A stretch of DNA of 43,955 bases from Actinomadura macra NBRC 14102 (GCF_001552215.1 NZ_BCQT01000035.1:1-43955), one strand, 5' to 3'. Numbered from the stretch's first letter, positions 24,852 to 33,609 are shown. Numbers and translations are program-made. The notes: generated from the sequence alone by a model not told the origin.

Positions 24852-26087
24852 TTACTGCAATTGGTCGCGGCGACGGGCCAGGTAGGCGGTCTCGGCGGTG
24901 TTGCCGGCCAGCTCGATGGCCCGGTCGTAGGCCGCGCGTGACTGCTGACTCCGGCCCAACCGGCGCAGCAGGTCGGCGCGGGTGGCGTGGTAGGCGTGAT
25001 AGCCGGCCAACGCCTCGGCGAGGCGGTCGACGATGGGCAGTGCCACCTCCGGCCCGTCGAGCTCGGCGACCGCGACGGCCCGGTTGAGGACGATGATCGG
25101 CGAGGGATCGAGGCGAACGAGCTGGTCGTAGAGGGCGACGACTTGCGACCAGTCGGTGTCGCGGATGTCGCGGGCGGAGGTGTGCACCGCGTTGATCGCG
25201 GCGAGGATCTGGTAGCGGCCCGGAGCCACCCCGGCGGCGGCAGCGGCGAGGCGCTCGCGCACCAGCCGGTGGCCTTCGGCGATCAGTTCCTCGTCCCAGG
25301 CCCCACGGTCCTGCTCGTCGAGGGCGACCAGTTCGCCGCCGGCCGAGACCCGGGCGGTGCGGCGGGCCTCGCTGAGCAGCATCAGCGCCAGCAGCCCGGC
25401 CACCTCACCGTCGGCCGGCAGGAGCGCGCGGATCAGGCGGGTGAGCCGGATCGCCTCGGTGGTCAGGTCATGCCGTACCGGATCGGTATCGGGGCCGCTG
25501 GCAAGATAGCCCTCGTTGAACACCAGGAACAGGACGGCCAGGACGCCGGTGACGCGTGCCGGGAGATCTTCGGCGGACGGCATCCGGTAGGGGATGCGTG
25601 CCGCCTTGATCTTGGCCTTCGCACGGGTGATCCGCTGCCCCATGGCACTCTCGGCCACCAGGAAGGCGCGGGCGATCTCGGGCACGGTCAGACCGCCGAC
25701 CATGCGCAGCGTCAGCGCCACACGGCTCTGCATCGCCAGCGCCGGGTGACAGCAGGTGAAGATCAGCCGGAGCCGGTCGTCGTCGATGGCGCCGGACGGC
25801 TCGGGCGGGGCGTCGTCGTACACCATCTGAGCCTCCCTGTGCTTGTCCTCGCGCTTGTTCTCACGGCGGATCCGGTCGATGGCCTTGCGGTTGGCTGTGG
25901 TGGTCAGCCAGGCGCCGGGGTTGGGCGGCACGCCGTCGGCCGGCCACCGCCGCACGGCGGTCGCGAACGCCTCGGCGGCCGCTTCCTCGGCGATGTCGAG
26001 GTCACCGAAGCGCCTGGTCAGGGCCGCTACCACCCGCGCCCACTCGTCGTGGTGGGCCCGGGTGATCGCCTCCTCGGCGTCGCTCAC
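24852..26087 (-). CDS. ECF42-type RNA polymerase sigma factor
   Basis: A 411-aa sigma-70 family protein. Region 2 is near residues 10-75 (AEEAAAEAFATAVRRWPADG), region 4 near 120-165 (GGLTVPEIARAFLVAESAMG then QRITRAKAKIK), and the long C-terminal extension (DUF6596/TPR-like, about 180-411) is typical of ECF42, in which the extension is needed for activity instead of an anti-sigma factor. GTG 26087 overlaps the stop of the upstream DGPF gene (GTGA), so the pair is coupled. Targets usually include the partner gene and oxidoreductase-like genes. Confidence 0.92.
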   Translation of the reverse strand: MSDAEEAITRAHHDEWARVVAALTRRFGDLDIAEEAAAEAFATAVRRWPADGVPPNPGAWLTTTANRKAIDRIRRENKREDKHREAQMVYDDAPPEPSGAIDDDRLRLIFTCCHPALAMQSRVALTLRMVGGLTVPEIARAFLVAESAMGQRITRAKAKIKAARIPYRMPSAEDLPARVTGVLAVLFLVFNEGYLASGPDTDPVRHDLTTEAIRLTRLIRALLPADGEVAGLLALMLLSEARRTARVSAGGELVALDEQDRGAWDEELIAEGHRLVRERLAAAAAGVAPGRYQILAAINAVHTSARDIRDTDWSQVVALYDQLVRLDPSPIIVLNRAVAVAELDGPEVALPIVDRLAEALAGYHAYHATRADLLRRLGRSQQSRAAYDRAIELAGNTAETAYLARRRDQLQ

Positions 26088-26407
26088 TGGAATGGCCGCA
26101 CCTCGATCTTCCGATCGCAGACCTTCGACGCCTCGGCGGCGAGCTTGAGCACCACGTCCAGATCGGGGGCCTCCCACACCCAGATGCCGGCGAGGTACTC
26201 CTTCGACTCCACGAAGGGCCCGTCGCTGAACACCGCCTGCTCGCCACGGTTGTCGATGACCGTGGCCGCGTCGGTGTCCGCGAGACCGCCGGCGAAGACC
26301 CAGTAGCCCTCGGCGACCAGTCGTTGGTTGAACGCGCTGATCGCGGGCCGCCTGTCCGTGCTGCCGGGATCGCTCTTGTCATCGATCACAGAGACCAGGT
26401 ACTGCAT
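26084..26407 (-). CDS. YCII-related DGPF-domain protein (ECF42 partner)
   Basis: A 107-aa protein with the DGPF motif (FSDGPFVESKEYLAGIW) near residues 59-75 and the YCII-fold start MQYLVSVIDD. Such proteins are almost always encoded next to ECF42 sigma factors and are thought to be their main targets; biochemistry is unknown. GGGAG is 11 nt upstream of ATG 26407. Its 3' end overlaps the sigma gene by 4 nt. Confidence 0.9.
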   Translation of the reverse strand: MQYLVSVIDDKSDPGSTDRRPAISAFNQRLVAEGYWVFAGGLADTDAATVIDNRGEQAVFSDGPFVESKEYLAGIWVWEAPDLDVVLKLAAEASKVCDRKIEVRPFQ

Positions 26408-26458
26408 CTGAAGATCATCTCCCGTGGTGTGGACATCGTGGTTCGGTGGTCAGAGACT

Positions 26459-27070
26459 TCAGGCCGCCGCATACCTCGGGCGCCCGGCCGGCCGGTAGGC
26501 CTGGATCGTCACGCCCTTCGAGTCGACCCGCGACTCGACCAGGTCCAGTGCGAGATCCGGACCGGTCGCCGGGAACAGTCTCGCTCCCTGGCCGAGGATC
26601 ACCGGGACCACGATCAGAATCATCTCGTCGACGAGATCGTTCTCCAGCAGCCATCGGGTCAGGACGCCACTGCCGTGTACCTGCAGTTCACCCCCGGGCT
26701 CGGCCTTCAACTCGCTGATGGCCGTCGCGAGGTCACCACGCAGAACGGTCGTGTCCTCCCAGCGCGGCGCGGTGAGCGTGGTCGAGGCAACGTACTTGGG
26801 GGCGTCGTTCAAGGCCACGCCGATGGGATGCGCGCGCATCTGGTCGATCGATCCCCAGGAGCCGGCGAACAACTCGTAGGTGCGCCGGCCGAACAGGAAC
26901 GCCTCGGCGCGCTGGTAGGTCTGCGTGATGAACGTCCTGGTCTCGTCGTCACCCGCCCCCGGGGCCCATCCGCCGCGCTCGAATCCGTTCCTGCGGTCCT
27001 CGTCCGACGCACCGCCGTTTCCCTGCATCACTCCATCGATGGTGACCTGAGTCACGGTCGTCAGTTTCAT
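26459..27070 (-). CDS. Dihydrofolate reductase-family (RibD C-terminal-like) protein
   Basis: A 203-aa protein starting MKLTTVTQVTIDGVMQGNGG, with FLFGRRTYELFAGSWG, LNDAPKYVASTTL and LQVHGSGVLTRWLLENDLVD: the NADPH-binding fold of the RibD C-terminal domain superfamily. Many actinobacterial members lie beside DGPF/ECF42 genes. Substrate unknown. ATG 27070 has GAAGGA upstream. It is the first gene of the probable operon DHFR-like, DGPF and sigma factor. Confidence 0.88.
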   Translation of the reverse strand: MKLTTVTQVTIDGVMQGNGGASDEDRRNGFERGGWAPGAGDDETRTFITQTYQRAEAFLFGRRTYELFAGSWGSIDQMRAHPIGVALNDAPKYVASTTLTAPRWEDTTVLRGDLATAISELKAEPGGELQVHGSGVLTRWLLENDLVDEMILIVVPVILGQGARLFPATGPDLALDLVESRVDSKGVTIQAYRPAGRPRYAAA

Positions 27071-27374
27071 GATCGTGATTCCTTCGCCTTGGCGCCGCCT
27101 CCTGTGGACGACCTCACCCCTGCCACGAACGCCACCACCCCGATCCGACACCTTCTCCCGGACTTCTTTGAAGGATTTTCCAGGGACGCCGGTCGTCAAT
27201 CGATCCGACAACACGACAGTGTCGCGGCGGCCGCGCTCCGACTCCTATGGTCGTCGGGCATGGCGGCTGGGTCGCTGGAGCCGCTGACCCGCATCAAGGT
27301 CAACCGGGGCAACGTGGTCACGCACTGGCCTGACCACTGTGGTACCCGGCTATGCGCGGCCCTCGCGCTGTGGG

Positions 27375-27590
27375 CTATTGCTCCCGGGCCGGACGGAGTA
27401 CCTGGCGTACGGCGCCGCGCAGCCAGTGATGGGCCCCGTCGGCGGTGTGGCGAGGGTGCCAGGCCATGCCGATCGTCAGCGGTGGTAGCAGAAGCGGGAC
27501 GTCCAGCAGGCGTAGTCCCAGTTCGTGCGCCGTGTCGCTGAGTGGTGAAGGGGGCGTCGAGGCCCGGGTCTGGGCTGTTCACCAGCATAA
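27375..27590 (-). pseudogene. LysR regulator, C-terminal remnant
   Basis: Minus-strand frame ending at 27375 reads ELGLRLLDVPLLLPPLTIGM, AWHPRHTADGAHHWLRGAVR and RQVLRPAREQ, the usual last 50 residues of actinobacterial LysR effector domains (xxWHPRHxxDxAHxWLR). No start, helix-turn-helix or domain beginning is present. The 27071-27374 stretch next to it shows no gene. Confidence 0.6.
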
Positions 27591-27640
27591 TTCTGTTTCA
27601 GGTGATGATTGGATGCTGAAGTTCCCATTGTGGCAATGCG

Positions 27641-27823
27641 CGGGTCACCGACATCTGGGTATGGGAGGCCGACGACCATGACGTCTACCGGCAGCTGATC
27701 GACGCGCTGCGCGAAACTCCCTTCTGGGACCGCTACTTCACCGTTGTGGACCTGCTCGTGGGCACCGAGAACGGCTACGCCCGCACCTACGACCTGGAAC
27801 CGGTGGCCACCCTCGCCACCTGA
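27641..27823 (+). pseudogene. Darcynin-like C-terminal remnant
   Basis: Frame RVTDIWVWEADDHDVYRQLI, DALRETPFWDRYFTVVDLLV, GTENGY up to the stop at 27823 resembles the C-terminal half of darcynin-family proteins (ALRDTxFF...YFEVVDIxPxxE). The N-terminal half and a start are missing. Its family assignment is by motif memory only. Confidence 0.45.
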
Positions 27824-27985
27824 CGCTCCGTCCTGACCACCCGGTGCCGCCACGCCGGGCGAAAGCACCGGGTGGCAACTCATCCGAGCAGATGACGAGT
27901 CGCCCGCGTCGCCGCTCGCCAGCGGATCCGCCGACAAGGCCGAGGCAGGAGCGGGCCGGCCACCCGATCCGGCTCAGAACCCGGC

Positions 27986-28810
27986 CTATTCTGCAGGCTC
28001 CATCGGGCCGTCGCGGAGCACGCCTCGCACCTGATCCAGCGACACCGTTTCCGGCGGGAACTCCGCTAGCCACCAGGTGGCGCCCGCCTTGGCGTAGAGC
28101 GTCAGATCGGCGCTGGACGGAAGGGCGACGGCGATGTCGTACGGGGCCGTCTTCTCTTGGCGGAGATCATTGATGGCGGCGACCACGGCGGCGAGCTCGT
28201 CCGGGTGTTCGAGATTGACCGGAAAGAAGCCGTCATGCCGGGCGGCCCGGCGCAACGGCTTGAGGTTGCCGGGAAATCCCGCCGCCCACACCGGCACGCC
28301 GGGCCGCTGAACCGGTCGGGGAAGGAAGGAGACGCCGTCGACAAAGTAGTGCGGGCTGTGGTGGTGCACCGGGCCGCCGGACCACGCAGCGGTGAGGATC
28401 TCCAGTGACTCGTCGAGCATCTGCCCCCGCTCCCGGTCATCGAGTTCCTCTCCGGTCGCGCGAAGCTCGCCGGCGAAACGGTCGCTGCCGAGACCGACGC
28501 CGAGGGTGAGTCGGCCACCGCTGAGCCGGTCCAGCGTCGCGGTCTCCTTGGCGACCTTGGCCGGCCTGCGACGGGCAAGGGGTGTGACCATGGGACCGAG
28601 CCGAAGGTTCTCGGTGACGGTGGCGATCGCGGCCAGCGTGATCCACGGGTCGGCCGCCTGCCGGACGGGCTTCCGCCAGCGCAGGTGGTCCCATACGAAC
28701 ATGCCGTGCCAGCCGGCCTCCTCCGCCTCGGCGGCCAGGCGTGCGACCACCGCAGGCTCGGCGAGTTCGTCAAAGATCGGCAGCCAGAGCGCCGAACGCA
28801 ACCGGGTCAT
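27986..28810 (-). CDS. LLM class (luciferase-like) F420-dependent oxidoreductase
   Basis: A 274-aa TIM-barrel protein. Features are FDELAEPAVVARLAAEAEEA, GWHGMFVWDHLRWRKPV, RLGPMVTPLARRRPAKVAKE and the conserved DRLSGGRLTLGVGLGSD. It is typical of actinobacterial bacterial-luciferase-like enzymes using F420 or FMN; the substrate is unknown. ATG 28810 (MTRLRSALWLPIFDELA) has GGAGG 9 nt ahead. It is divergent from a broken LysR gene that probably once controlled it. Confidence 0.88.
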   Translation of the reverse strand: MTRLRSALWLPIFDELAEPAVVARLAAEAEEAGWHGMFVWDHLRWRKPVRQAADPWITLAAIATVTENLRLGPMVTPLARRRPAKVAKETATLDRLSGGRLTLGVGLGSDRFAGELRATGEELDDRERGQMLDESLEILTAAWSGGPVHHHSPHYFVDGVSFLPRPVQRPGVPVWAAGFPGNLKPLRRAARHDGFFPVNLEHPDELAAVVAAINDLRQEKTAPYDIAVALPSSADLTLYAKAGATWWLAEFPPETVSLDQVRGVLRDGPMEPAE

Positions 28811-28966
28811 GGTCGGCCGCCTCCGGTGTGCTGGACCGGAACCGAAACGAACGCTTCCCACAAAGGTCTCGACGAGGGCTTCACCGTGGAGAGGTCATCG
28901 ATCATGAAAGTCACGCTAGGCCAAGCAGCTCGTCACCAAAAGCAATGATTTACGATCAACTCAATC

Positions 28967-29175
28967 ATGGTTGGCGATGTCCACCACGATGATGGGTTCT
29001 TGCTTGACGGCAAGCTGTGGCATCTCACCACGCTAGCCTCGCGCGCTGACGAGGACTCGTTCGGACGGACGGCCGCGCGGCTTCACCCACTCGACGTAAT
29101 CGCCGGAGGGCCTTCGAAGAGACGGTCAGCGGCAAGCCGGATACTGACCACCGGTTCGGCGCCAGAGCCGGACAC
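28967..29175 (+). pseudogene. LysR regulator, degenerate N-terminal remnant
   Basis: Frame around LDGKLWHLTTLASRADEDSF then GRTAARL parallels the intact LysR at 22066 (VELRHLATMAAIVEEGTFGRAGARL). The second half of the helix-turn-helix is scrambled over other frames (a TTCACCCACTCGACG stretch gives FTHST, like YTQST; AFEETVSG resembles ALEKTVGG). The remnant ends where the integrase gene ends. It is divergent from the LLM oxidoreductase gene. Confidence 0.55.
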
Positions 29176-29180
29176 TCCGA

Positions 29181-30419
29181 TCAACCCGGGGCAGCCGGGA
29201 AGGCGAGGCCGTCGAAGATGCCCATCGCCTGGTCGACGTGACCGGCCGCGATCTTGCTTTGGTTGCGGCGGGACCAGTAGCCGACGGTGGTGGCGGGATT
29301 GGCGTGGTCAGCGAACTCTTGGACATCGGCGAGAGGGATTCCTCGGTCGAGCATGTGGGTGATGCGCGAGGCACGCCAGACATGCGGGGTCAGGTCGCGG
29401 CCGGGAAGGACGCCCGCGGCACGGCCCAGCCGGGTGCTGATCCGGTCGATGTCGTGGCGGTCGAGCCGGTCGCCCTTGTCGTCCAGCAGCAGCGGTCCGC
29501 CGGTGCGGGCACCGATGTGCCGGCGCAGCAGCCGCGCACAGGGCTCCGGGAGCGGCAGCGCACGCTGTTTGTCTCCCTTGCGGGTCACGGTGAGCCAGTA
29601 GCGGCCACCGTCGTCGACCAGGTCGGACACGTCGGCGGCGGACAGTTCGGTGACGCGGCCGGCCAGGCTGTACAGCAGCATCACCACCAGTAGGTCCAGC
29701 CCGTCGGTCGCGCAGGCAGCCACCATGCGGACCTCCTCTGCCTCCAGCACGGGGGTGGACGTGGCGCTGTTGCCGGAGTCGATCCGCGGACGGTCGTCTT
29801 CGGTGACCGGATTGCGTGGTGGAGGGTCCAGATGTCCGGCGGCGTAGTTATGCAGGGACGACAGGCAGGCCACGTAGCGGCCGATACTGCGCTTGGCGAG
29901 ACCCGCGCGTTCCTGGCGCAGCCGCCACATCCTCACGTGCTCGCGGGTCAGGCAACCCACGGAGAATGCCTCGTGGCCCAGTTCGCGGGCTAGCGGGGCC
30001 CAGATTCGGCGCAGGTCGTCGGCATAGTTGCGTTTGGTGGCCACCGAGCTGCGGCGGGTGCTGCTCAGCCAGTCCAGGACCAGAGCGAAGGTCTGCGGGG
30101 TACATGCCTCGGCCAGCAGCTCGATCCGGCGGCGGTAGATCCTTCGCCCGCCGAACCGCGCGACCTGCACCTGGCCGAGGTCGGCGTCCAGTTTCGCCAA
30201 CGCGTCGGCGGCCAGCGGCGTGGCCGGACGGGCCAACGGCCCCGCTGGTCGAGCGCCTTCTACCGGCAAGCCACTCGGACGAGGCGGCCCCGGCGGGGGA
30301 GTAGCTCCGGCAACCGGGCTGATTCTGGTGCTGTTCCCAGGGCGAGGACGCAGGATGCTGCCCTGCAGCACGTGGTCCGGGTCCTCGGTCGATGGTCCGC
30401 TGCTGTCGTCGGTGGTCAC
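29181..30419 (-). CDS. Tyrosine recombinase / phage-type integrase
   Basis: About 412 aa. The N-terminal 90 residues are Pro-rich; a SAM-like core-binding domain follows (about 110-215: LLAEACTPQTFALVLDWLSS, KRNYADDLRRIW). The catalytic domain shows Arg in YSLAGRVTELSAAD, Lys in TRKGDKQRALPLPE, HVWR in LTPHVWRASRITHML, His in FADHANPATT and Tyr in VGYWSR. All active residues are present, so it is probably active. GTG 30419 is the start used; there is no clear Shine-Dalgarno and the open frame extends to 30536. It is divergent from the zinc-motif coiled-coil gene. Confidence 0.82.
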   Translation of the reverse strand: MTTDDSSGPSTEDPDHVLQGSILRPRPGNSTRISPVAGATPPPGPPRPSGLPVEGARPAGPLARPATPLAADALAKLDADLGQVQVARFGGRRIYRRRIELLAEACTPQTFALVLDWLSSTRRSSVATKRNYADDLRRIWAPLARELGHEAFSVGCLTREHVRMWRLRQERAGLAKRSIGRYVACLSSLHNYAAGHLDPPPRNPVTEDDRPRIDSGNSATSTPVLEAEEVRMVAACATDGLDLLVVMLLYSLAGRVTELSAADVSDLVDDGGRYWLTVTRKGDKQRALPLPEPCARLLRRHIGARTGGPLLLDDKGDRLDRHDIDRISTRLGRAAGVLPGRDLTPHVWRASRITHMLDRGIPLADVQEFADHANPATTVGYWSRRNQSKIAAGHVDQAMGIFDGLAFPAAPG

Positions 30420-30734
30420 GCCTTTGAACCGTCCACTGAGCGAGCCGATTCCGGCCGCTGTCGACCGCGGCGTCCAGACCGCAGGGCGACAACGCGGGGA
30501 CGGTCCAACAAGCGGGCGGCCGCCGAAGCGCCCCAATCCGCGTCGGCGACTGCGCCGGATACCCGGGTCCGCGTAGTCGGCGTCGGCGCAGGGCGTCGCT
30601 GCGCATCTCTCGTCTCGATGGACCTGAGCGAGGAGCTTCCGTCCGCCCGCACCGAGTCCAGTGAGTCGGCATCAGGCTCGCTGAGCCGAGCTGGAGCTCC
30701 GCCAGAGAAGTTGATCACGAGCGACACCCTACCG

Positions 30735-30808
30735 CATAACTGAGATTATGCGCTGCTAACTTTTTCTGATCAGAAAATATCGCAGCGAGTTTCGATTGTC
30801 TGTGACAA
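30735..30808. promoter_or_regulatory. Palindrome cluster in the integrase/coiled-coil divergent region
   Basis: Three inverted repeats lie within 75 bp: CATAA-N6-TTATG (30735-30750), the perfect 16-bp palindrome TTTTCTGATCAGAAAA (30762-30777) and TTGTC-TGT-GACAA (30796-30808). The stretch is AT-rich against the genome average. TTGTCT also serves as a possible -35 for the gene at 30831 (17-nt spacer to CATGCT), which would then be leaderless. The rest of 30420-30734 shows no gene. Confidence 0.6.
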
Positions 30809-30830
30809 GAAAAGCTGCCATGCTCTCGAC

Positions 30831-32120
30831 ATGGTTGATCACGATGACCGGCGCGGAGTTGACGAGGGGCAGTGGTCCACGGAGGCCACGCCGTCCTTGG
30901 GGAAGTCGTCGGCTGCGTTGACCAACGGCTCAGCCGCCGCACCGGCCGGAGCCTGGGCGTCTGAGACTCCTGGGGACCCGAGTGAAGAACTGAGTGGAGG
31001 CCGGAGACCACCGCGGGGTGCCGACCCGGCGGCACCGTGGGGCCGGTGCAAGCACTGCGACACCCCCCTGCCCCGGCCGCCCAAGGCCCGCGGCCGGCGT
31101 CCCGAGTACTGCCCGCCCGAGCACGGCCCCGGCGGGCAGGTGGTCAAGGACTGCCAGGCCGAAGCGCATGCCGCGGGCCGCAGCCCGGCCGCCGCCGCGG
31201 TCAAGGAACCTCTGGCAGCGCTGCGTGCGGTGCTGACCGGGCTGGCCGCCGACGCTCGCGACCGCGCCGCTCGCGAGATCGCCGCCGCGGACAGGATCGA
31301 TCAGATCATCGCGACGGTGGTGGACCGCAACACCATCCTGGAACAGCAGGCCGCCCAAGCACAGGCTGACGCCCGCCAAGCCGACGCTGCCCGGCGTCGC
31401 GCCGAACAAGGCCAGGACGCCGCCCAGGTCGCCGCCGACGCGGCCGCCGACGCACGGCACCGGGCCGAGGAACGCGCCTTGGCCGCCGAAGAGATAGCAC
31501 GCGCCGCTCGCGATACCGCCCAGGTCCAGGCAGAGGCCCGCCAGGCCACCGAAACCGCTGCTCAAGCCGCGGCTGAGCACGCCCAACAGCACCTGGACGC
31601 CGCCCACGACCGGCTACGCGCCGCCGATGAGACCCTCCAGCAGACCCGCTCCGAACTACAGAACGCCCTGGACGAATCCCGGCAGGCTCATGACCGCACC
31701 CGCGCCGAACTGGACCAGCAGACCGGCCGGCTTACCGAGACCCGCGCCCGGCTCACCGCCACCGGTCAGGAACTCACCACCGCCCAGGACGAACTGACCC
31801 GGCTGAGAACCGCGCTGGCCTCTGCCGAACAAGCCGTCCAAACCGCCACAACGCGAGCCGAGGACGCCGAAGGACTACTCGCTCAGGAACGTGACGCCGC
31901 CGCGCAGGCCCTCACCGCCGCACAACAAGAACGCGACGCCGCTCGCGAGGTGCAGCTCACCCAGACCGTCCGACTACAGACCCAACTCGAGGCTGCCGTT
32001 GCCGAACGCGACGCCGCCCGCATCGACGCCGCAGCCCACCTGGAACGCGCGCTACGGGCTGAGCAAACCCAGCCCACGCGTAGTGAATCGACCCAGGATG
32101 CGGGGCCGGCATCGTCCTAG
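30831..32120 (+). CDS. Zinc-motif coiled-coil protein (KfrA-like architecture)
   Basis: A 429-aa protein I cannot assign to a named family. Residues 1-65 are Gly/Pro/Ser-rich. Residues 73-113 hold a probable zinc knuckle, Cys73-x2-Cys76, Cys94, His98, Cys108 and His113 (CKHCDTPLPR, RRPEYCPPEHG, VVKDCQAEAH), like the C-x2-C...R-x-YC...C fingers of actinobacterial DNA-binding proteins. Residues about 125-415 are an almost uninterrupted Ala/Arg/Gln/Glu coiled coil (QAQADARQADAARRRAEQGQ). DNA-binding head plus long coiled coil recalls KfrA/plasmid-partition accessory proteins. ATG 30831 seems leaderless. It is divergent from the integrase across a palindrome cluster. Confidence 0.6.
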   Translation: MVDHDDRRGVDEGQWSTEATPSLGKSSAALTNGSAAAPAGAWASETPGDPSEELSGGRRPPRGADPAAPWGRCKHCDTPLPRPPKARGRRPEYCPPEHGPGGQVVKDCQAEAHAAGRSPAAAAVKEPLAALRAVLTGLAADARDRAAREIAAADRIDQIIATVVDRNTILEQQAAQAQADARQADAARRRAEQGQDAAQVAADAAADARHRAEERALAAEEIARAARDTAQVQAEARQATETAAQAAAEHAQQHLDAAHDRLRAADETLQQTRSELQNALDESRQAHDRTRAELDQQTGRLTETRARLTATGQELTTAQDELTRLRTALASAEQAVQTATTRAEDAEGLLAQERDAAAQALTAAQQERDAAREVQLTQTVRLQTQLEAAVAERDAARIDAAAHLERALRAEQTQPTRSESTQDAGPASS

Positions 32121-32496
32121 ACGGCCTCCTTCGCAGCGTCTGCGCGCGGTCCTCCGATTAGGCACGGTGCAGCCCCTCCACCACCGGACGCTGCCAGGGC
32201 AGACTGCTGGTCTCCGCCAGCCAACGCGCTCTAGCCGACCAACGCCTCTTGAAGACCGTCCTCATCGCAACCGCGCATCTCTACGGGCCGCGACTCACGT
32301 GGGTTCCACTTATGAGGGACCCTCACAGCCTGGCAGCTCAGCGACCACGTAGCCGGTTGCTTTGGCTGAGGGTGGTAAGTGCTCTATTCAAGGCGTGCTC
32401 GCTCCTGCGAGATGAGATGAACGCCTACCGCTTGGCCTTGCCATGCCGCGGTCCGAGCCAACTGCAACCGACCTGTCACACGGGAGACGCCAGCGT
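32121..32496. other. Intergenic stretch without a recognisable gene
   Basis: About 375 bp after the coiled-coil gene. Open frames are shadows without motifs, and no convincing terminator or promoter was seen except GGGAGA just ahead of the next start. Confidence 0.4.
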
Positions 32497-33609
32497 ATGA
32501 ACGCACCACCCTCGCCATCCACAGCCGAGCAGGCCAACGGATCATCCGTCCAGATCGGCGTTCTCGTTCCGCTGTCCCGGCCCGGCTGGGTCGAGGCTGG
32601 TCACCACCTGCTCGCTGGACTCGAATTGGCCGCTCGCGAAGTCAATGGCGCCGGCGGGATCGTCGGAAGACCACTCGAACTGGTGATCCGAGACACCGCA
32701 GCTGATCCGCAGAAGGCTGCGGCGGCCGTGGATGAACTGGCCGGCCTCGGCGTGGCTGCCCTTGCGGGGGAGTATCACAGCGTTGTCGCTCGCGCCGCTG
32801 CCAGCAGGGCCGACGCGCTCGGCCTGCCCTTCCTCTGCTCATCTGCGGTTCTCGACGCGCTCACCGAACAGCCAACGGAATGGGTCGCGCGTCTCGCACC
32901 GGCACAGTCCCACGGCTGGCAGATCTACGCTGACTCCCTCCTCAGCGCGGGCCACCGTCGGATCGCCGTGGCGGCCGAATCAAGTGTCTACTGGACATCC
33001 GGTACTCGCATACTGCGGGACTACCTCGCTCCACGCGGCGGTACCGTCATCGAACTCGATATGCATGCGCTCACCCCCACCGATGTGTGCGACGAACTCG
33101 TCGGCAATCGCGCGACGGCCCTCCTTCTACTGGTCGGCCACCCTGAGCCGGCAGTGCCGATCGTCAGATCCGTCCGCCGCGACCAGCGCCTCGCCGAGAT
33201 CATGATCGGTGCTCCGGCCGGGCAACCGGAGTTCGCCGGATGGACGACGTTGCTCGGCGACGACAGCACCGCGATCCCGTTCTTGCGCTATTTGCCCGAG
33301 CGCCTCAGCCCGCTTGGAGCACGAGTCGAGACCGCTCTTTGCGAGCGGCTGGCCGAACCGCCTTCCTTCGTCGCCTTTGAGGGCTACGACACCGTCGCCG
33401 TCCTCGCCGAGGTGCTGCGTTCCTCTGGCGCAGACAGGGCACGCATTGCCGAATCCTGGCCGCGTGTCGCGGTCGAAGGCACCCGGGGCCAGATTCAGTT
33501 CTCCCGCACACCAGGCATCAGCGTTTGGCAATGGGCTTGGCCGCCAATCCACGTTGTTGATCGAGATCCGGCGCAACCCGATCGCTTTCGGGTTCTCCAC
33601 ACTGGCTGA
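32497..33609 (+). CDS. LivJ/AmiC-like periplasmic-binding-fold protein without signal peptide
   Basis: A 370-aa type I periplasmic-binding protein of the Leu/Ile/Val receptor group: IGVLVPLSRPGWVEAGHHLL, AGLELAAREVNGAGGIVGRP, LELVIRDTAADPQKAAAAVD and FVAFEGYDTVAVLAEVLRSS. The N-terminus (MNAPPSPSTAEQANGSSVQI) is hydrophilic, with no signal peptide or lipobox, and no ABC permease or ATPase genes are adjacent. It is therefore either a cytosolic ligand sensor in the manner of AmiC or a transporter part whose signal was lost. ATG 32497 has GGGAGA 7-12 nt upstream. Confidence 0.8.
   Translation: MNAPPSPSTAEQANGSSVQIGVLVPLSRPGWVEAGHHLLAGLELAAREVNGAGGIVGRPLELVIRDTAADPQKAAAAVDELAGLGVAALAGEYHSVVARAAASRADALGLPFLCSSAVLDALTEQPTEWVARLAPAQSHGWQIYADSLLSAGHRRIAVAAESSVYWTSGTRILRDYLAPRGGTVIELDMHALTPTDVCDELVGNRATALLLLVGHPEPAVPIVRSVRRDQRLAEIMIGAPAGQPEFAGWTTLLGDDSTAIPFLRYLPERLSPLGARVETALCERLAEPPSFVAFEGYDTVAVLAEVLRSSGADRARIAESWPRVAVEGTRGQIQFSRTPGISVWQWAWPPIHVVDRDPAQPDRFRVLHTG

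Noticed and set aside
24987..26306. 439-aa plus-strand ORF opposite the ECF42 gene
   Set aside because: It is a shadow of the sigma factor and DGPF genes, both recognised with motifs on the minus strand.
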